Shown here: positions 62,522 to 64,000 of the stretch, piece after piece | How positions within the stretch are numbered: position 1 is the stretch's first letter | How the letters are laid out: each line of letters starts with the position of its first letter | Source of the DNA: an uncultured Paracoccaceae bacterium | GTDB taxonomy: Bacteria > Pseudomonadota > Alphaproteobacteria > Rhodobacterales > Rhodobacteraceae | DNA: 64,000 nucleotides | Assembly (NCBI GenBank): GCA_947500135.1 | Contig: CANMQX010000004.1 | Location: 475,442 to 539,441, forward strand | Direction: 5' to 3' | Program-made: the position numbers and the translations under genes | The notes under the pieces: generated by a model | What the model saw: the letters and a program-made list of their open reading frames with translations, nothing else | Databases searched by the model: none | What the model was told of the DNA's origin: nothing

Positions 62522-62731
62522 TTAGTCAGCCAGAGTCAGGTTGATTGCGCTTTCGCGGCCATCACGTCCTGCTTCAATGTCAAAGTTGACCTTCTGGTCA
62601 TCCTTGAGGCCAGTGAGGCCAGACCGCTCAACTGCGGAAATATGAACGAACACGTCCTTTGATCCGCCATCAGGTGCGATAAAGCCGTAGCCCTTTGTGG
62701 TGTTGAACCATTTGACAGTGCCTGAAGCCAT
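62522..62731 (-). CDS. Cold-shock protein, CspA family (copy 1)
   Basis: A 69-residue single-stranded nucleic-acid-binding protein. RNP1 appears as KGYGFIAPD and RNP2 as VFVHISAVE. Such proteins melt RNA secondary structure in the cold or during growth transitions. AAGGAAGAC precedes the ATG. It is very similar to copy 2 (62972-63178), and both have long leaders sharing an element (here 62795-62835), so both coding and leader sequences seem duplicated. Confidence 0.95.
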   Translation of the reverse strand: MASGTVKWFNTTKGYGFIAPDGGSKDVFVHISAVERSGLTGLKDDQKVNFDIEAGRDGRESAINLTLAD

Positions 62732-62794
62732 GTCTTGTCTTCCTTACGTTTTTCCGCTCGCGGGACTGCAGCGGCTCGGCTCGGTCAAACTTGG

Positions 62795-62835
62795 ATCGAG
62801 AGACTGGGCCGAAAAGGAGACAGTGGTCGATAGAT
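62795..62835 (-). promoter_or_regulatory. Conserved leader element of cold-shock copy 1
   Basis: On the minus strand this upstream segment includes CACTGTCTCCTTTTCGGCC and matches 63243-63280 over about 40 bases. Its TGTCTCCTTT part is nearly complementary to the AAGGAAGACA ribosome-binding region of the same mRNA, about 70 bases downstream. A temperature-sensitive RNA switch is the inferred role. Confidence 0.5.
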
Positions 62836-62971
62836 TAACTTCGCCGCTGCAGAATGGCAGTTACGGCAACAAAATCAAGAAAATTACAGAATTGTAATAG
62901 AATCAGCGAACAAATGCCGCCAGTTGACCGCGCACAGAATGCCACGCGCGGTCTATTCGCGTGCCTATCGC

Positions 62972-63178
62972 TTATGCGAGGGCGAGGTTCACAGCCGATT
63001 CGCGACCATCACGGCCAGCTTCGATGTCGAATGTGACCTTCTGGTCATCAGCAAGACCTGTCAGGCCTGAACGCTCAACAGCGGAGATATGAACGAAAAC
63101 GTCCTTCGCGCCGCCATCAGGTGCGATAAAGCCGAAGCCTTTAGTTGAGTTGAACCATTTCACGGTGCCAGTAGCCAT
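62972..63178 (-). CDS. Cold-shock protein, CspA family (copy 2)
   Basis: A 68-residue CspA-type protein with RNP1 KGFGFIAPD and RNP2 VFVHISAVE, differing from copy 1 at few positions. AAAGGAAAAC lies before the ATG at 63178; an extension to 63196 is not needed. It stands in tandem with copy 1, each with its own leader of more than 150 bases. Tandem duplication is the simplest origin. Confidence 0.95.
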   Translation of the reverse strand: MATGTVKWFNSTKGFGFIAPDGGAKDVFVHISAVERSGLTGLADDQKVTFDIEAGRDGRESAVNLALA

Positions 63179-63242
63179 CGTGTTTTCCTTTATCATGTGC
63201 TGCCCACGGTATTGCGGCAGCCCGGCTTAGTCAGTGCAAGTT

Positions 63243-63280
63243 CGAAAGACTGTGGCCGAAAGGAGAACAGTGGGTCGAGT
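63243..63280 (-). promoter_or_regulatory. Conserved leader element of cold-shock copy 2
   Basis: The minus-strand sequence includes CACTGTTCTCCTTTCGGCC and matches the copy 1 leader. Its GTTCTCCTTT can pair with AAAGGAAAAC at the ribosome-binding site with one mismatch. Differences between the two copies tend to follow differences in their ribosome-binding sites. Confidence 0.5.
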
Positions 63281-63383
63281 TGGATAACGTTTGCAAGCCC
63301 CATGTGGGGCCACATCGGTCAAAAAGCAAGGTAAATCGTGATTTCGGCGGGTTTAGGCAACAAAACCACAGGAAATGAGGGCT

Positions 63384-63587
63384 CTACCAATGCGGGGGAC
63401 GTTGATCAGCAAGGGGAACAGTGCCGCCCGCATCCAGTTCACGGGTGGCTTCACGCTCCATCAACATCGCCAATCGGCGGGTGATCTGGGCCAGTTCTGT
63501 TTCCTGACGGGCAACAATATCCGACAATTCCTCGACCGTGCGGGTCAGGTGGGCGATTTGTTCTTCCAGATGTGTGCTATTGGCCAT
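63384..63587 (-). CDS. slyX: SlyX-family coiled-coil protein
   Basis: A 67-residue protein that is almost entirely one heptad-patterned helix (LEEQIAHLTRTVEELSDIVA onward), ending with the PPHW typical of SlyX. Function is poorly known. It starts nine bases after the phenylalanine hydroxylase stop, so it is probably co-transcribed with that gene. Confidence 0.88.
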   Translation of the reverse strand: MANSTHLEEQIAHLTRTVEELSDIVARQETELAQITRRLAMLMEREATRELDAGGTVPLADQRPPHW

Positions 63588-63596
63588 GGCAGCCTT

Positions 63597-64000
63597 TTAG
63601 CTGGCTTGTTTGGCTTCGAAAAGGGCGGGCAGGTCGCCCAGATCCTTGGCCTGATCAATCAGCGCCCCAAAATCAGCGTCCAGCGTGGCCGCCAGCTGGT
63701 CAAAGCTGTCAATTACAAAATAGGTCGGCTGCACGATGTCGATCCGGTAAGGGGTGCGGAACACGGTCAGCAGATCGAAATCCTGCATCAGCGCCTTGCC
63801 GGATGTCGCGTTTTCAGCCTCTGCCGGGGAAGACACGATGCCCGCCCCATAGGCGCGCAGCCCGTCAGCCGTGCGGATCATCCCGAATTCGACAGTCAAC
63901 CAGAACAGGCGGAACATGTGCCAGCTATAGCCTTTGCCCAATGCCTTTGCCTGTTTGCCGAACCCTTCAATGAAATCGCAATAGGCCGGGTTGGTCAGCA
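63597..64000 (-). CDS. phhA: Phenylalanine 4-monooxygenase, C-terminal part
   Basis: Non-haem iron, pterin-dependent hydroxylase that converts phenylalanine to tyrosine. About 134 C-terminal residues are present; the N-terminus lies beyond the window. Diagnostic stretches are FRLFWLTVEFGMIRTADGLR, the iron-ligand glutamate probably within TVEFG, AYGAGIVSSPAE and VFRTPYRIDIVQPTYFVI. Gene runs into slyX. Full family length is about 260-300 residues for bacterial forms. Confidence 0.93.
   Translation of the reverse strand, partial: LTNPAYCDFIEGFGKQAKALGKGYSWHMFRLFWLTVEFGMIRTADGLRAYGAGIVSSPAEAENATSGKALMQDFDLLTVFRTPYRIDIVQPTYFVIDSFDQLAATLDADFGALIDQAKDLGDLPALFEAKQAS

Overview
The window looks like chromosome from a GC-rich marine alphaproteobacterium of the Rhodobacterales (roseobacter group). 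The reasons are the gene families and their order: a taurine dissimilation set with a MocR-type TauR, a complete beta-hydroxyaspartate (Bhc) glyoxylate-assimilation cluster with its IclR regulator, a psd-pssA-pmtA phosphatidylcholine operon, and the ybbA/ybbP/tesA arrangement. No rRNA, tRNA, CRISPR array, insertion sequence or prophage was recognised. The genus is inference; no database search was possible.

Region 1 (1-10 kb): taurine carbon and sulfur metabolism on the minus strand. xsc, tauE, pta and the truncated ackA form an operon that turns sulfoacetaldehyde into acetyl-phosphate plus sulfite, exports sulfite and feeds acetyl-CoA. tauR and tpa lie a few kb away, separated by an HTH/DUF2975 pair and small envelope genes. 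Matching direct repeats of the type [C/T]TGGAC[C/T]TA lie upstream of xsc, tauR and tpa and are candidate TauR operators. Region 2 (10-18 kb): a copA-cueR copper efflux operon behind a textbook CueR promoter, a membrane-anchored NYN ribonuclease, an AT-richer FRG-domain gene that looks acquired, rimO and an ABC exporter.

Region 3 (18-28 kb): a secreted RTX metalloprotease and a small exported protein, then bhcD-bhcC-bhcB-bhcA (minus strand) divergent from bhcR. Three similar half-palindromes lie in the divergent promoter. Region 4 (28-37 kb): a five-gene, translationally coupled plus-strand operon (acyl-CoA dehydrogenase, NDP-forming CoA ligase, CaiD-like crotonase, cytosolic PhnD-like protein, FAD amine oxidase) of unknown substrate, perhaps a carnitine-like compound. 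It is followed by the convergent phosphatidylcholine operon.

Region 5 (37.5-41 kb): a small AT-richer accessory island of unrecognised genes. Region 6 (41-54 kb): an alanine/glycine symporter with a universal stress protein, a lone ABC permease divergent from a NosR/NirI-like flavoprotein plus its ApbE flavinyl transferase, an 18-repeat exported MORN protein, nadE, and several envelope or unknown genes. Region 7 (54-64 kb): gltX, a MATE exporter, a GGCT-like protein, ybbP/ybbA/tesA, an SRAP protein in which the catalytic Cys2 is replaced by Pro, dodecin, two cold-shock genes with similar leaders, slyX, and the C-terminal half of phenylalanine 4-hydroxylase.

The observations most worth following are the Pro2 SRAP variant, the paired cold-shock leaders with anti-Shine-Dalgarno stretches, the nosZ-less NosR/ApbE module, the CaiD/PhnD-like/FAD operon, the TauR and BhcR operator sets, and a 37-base dispersed intergenic repeat.
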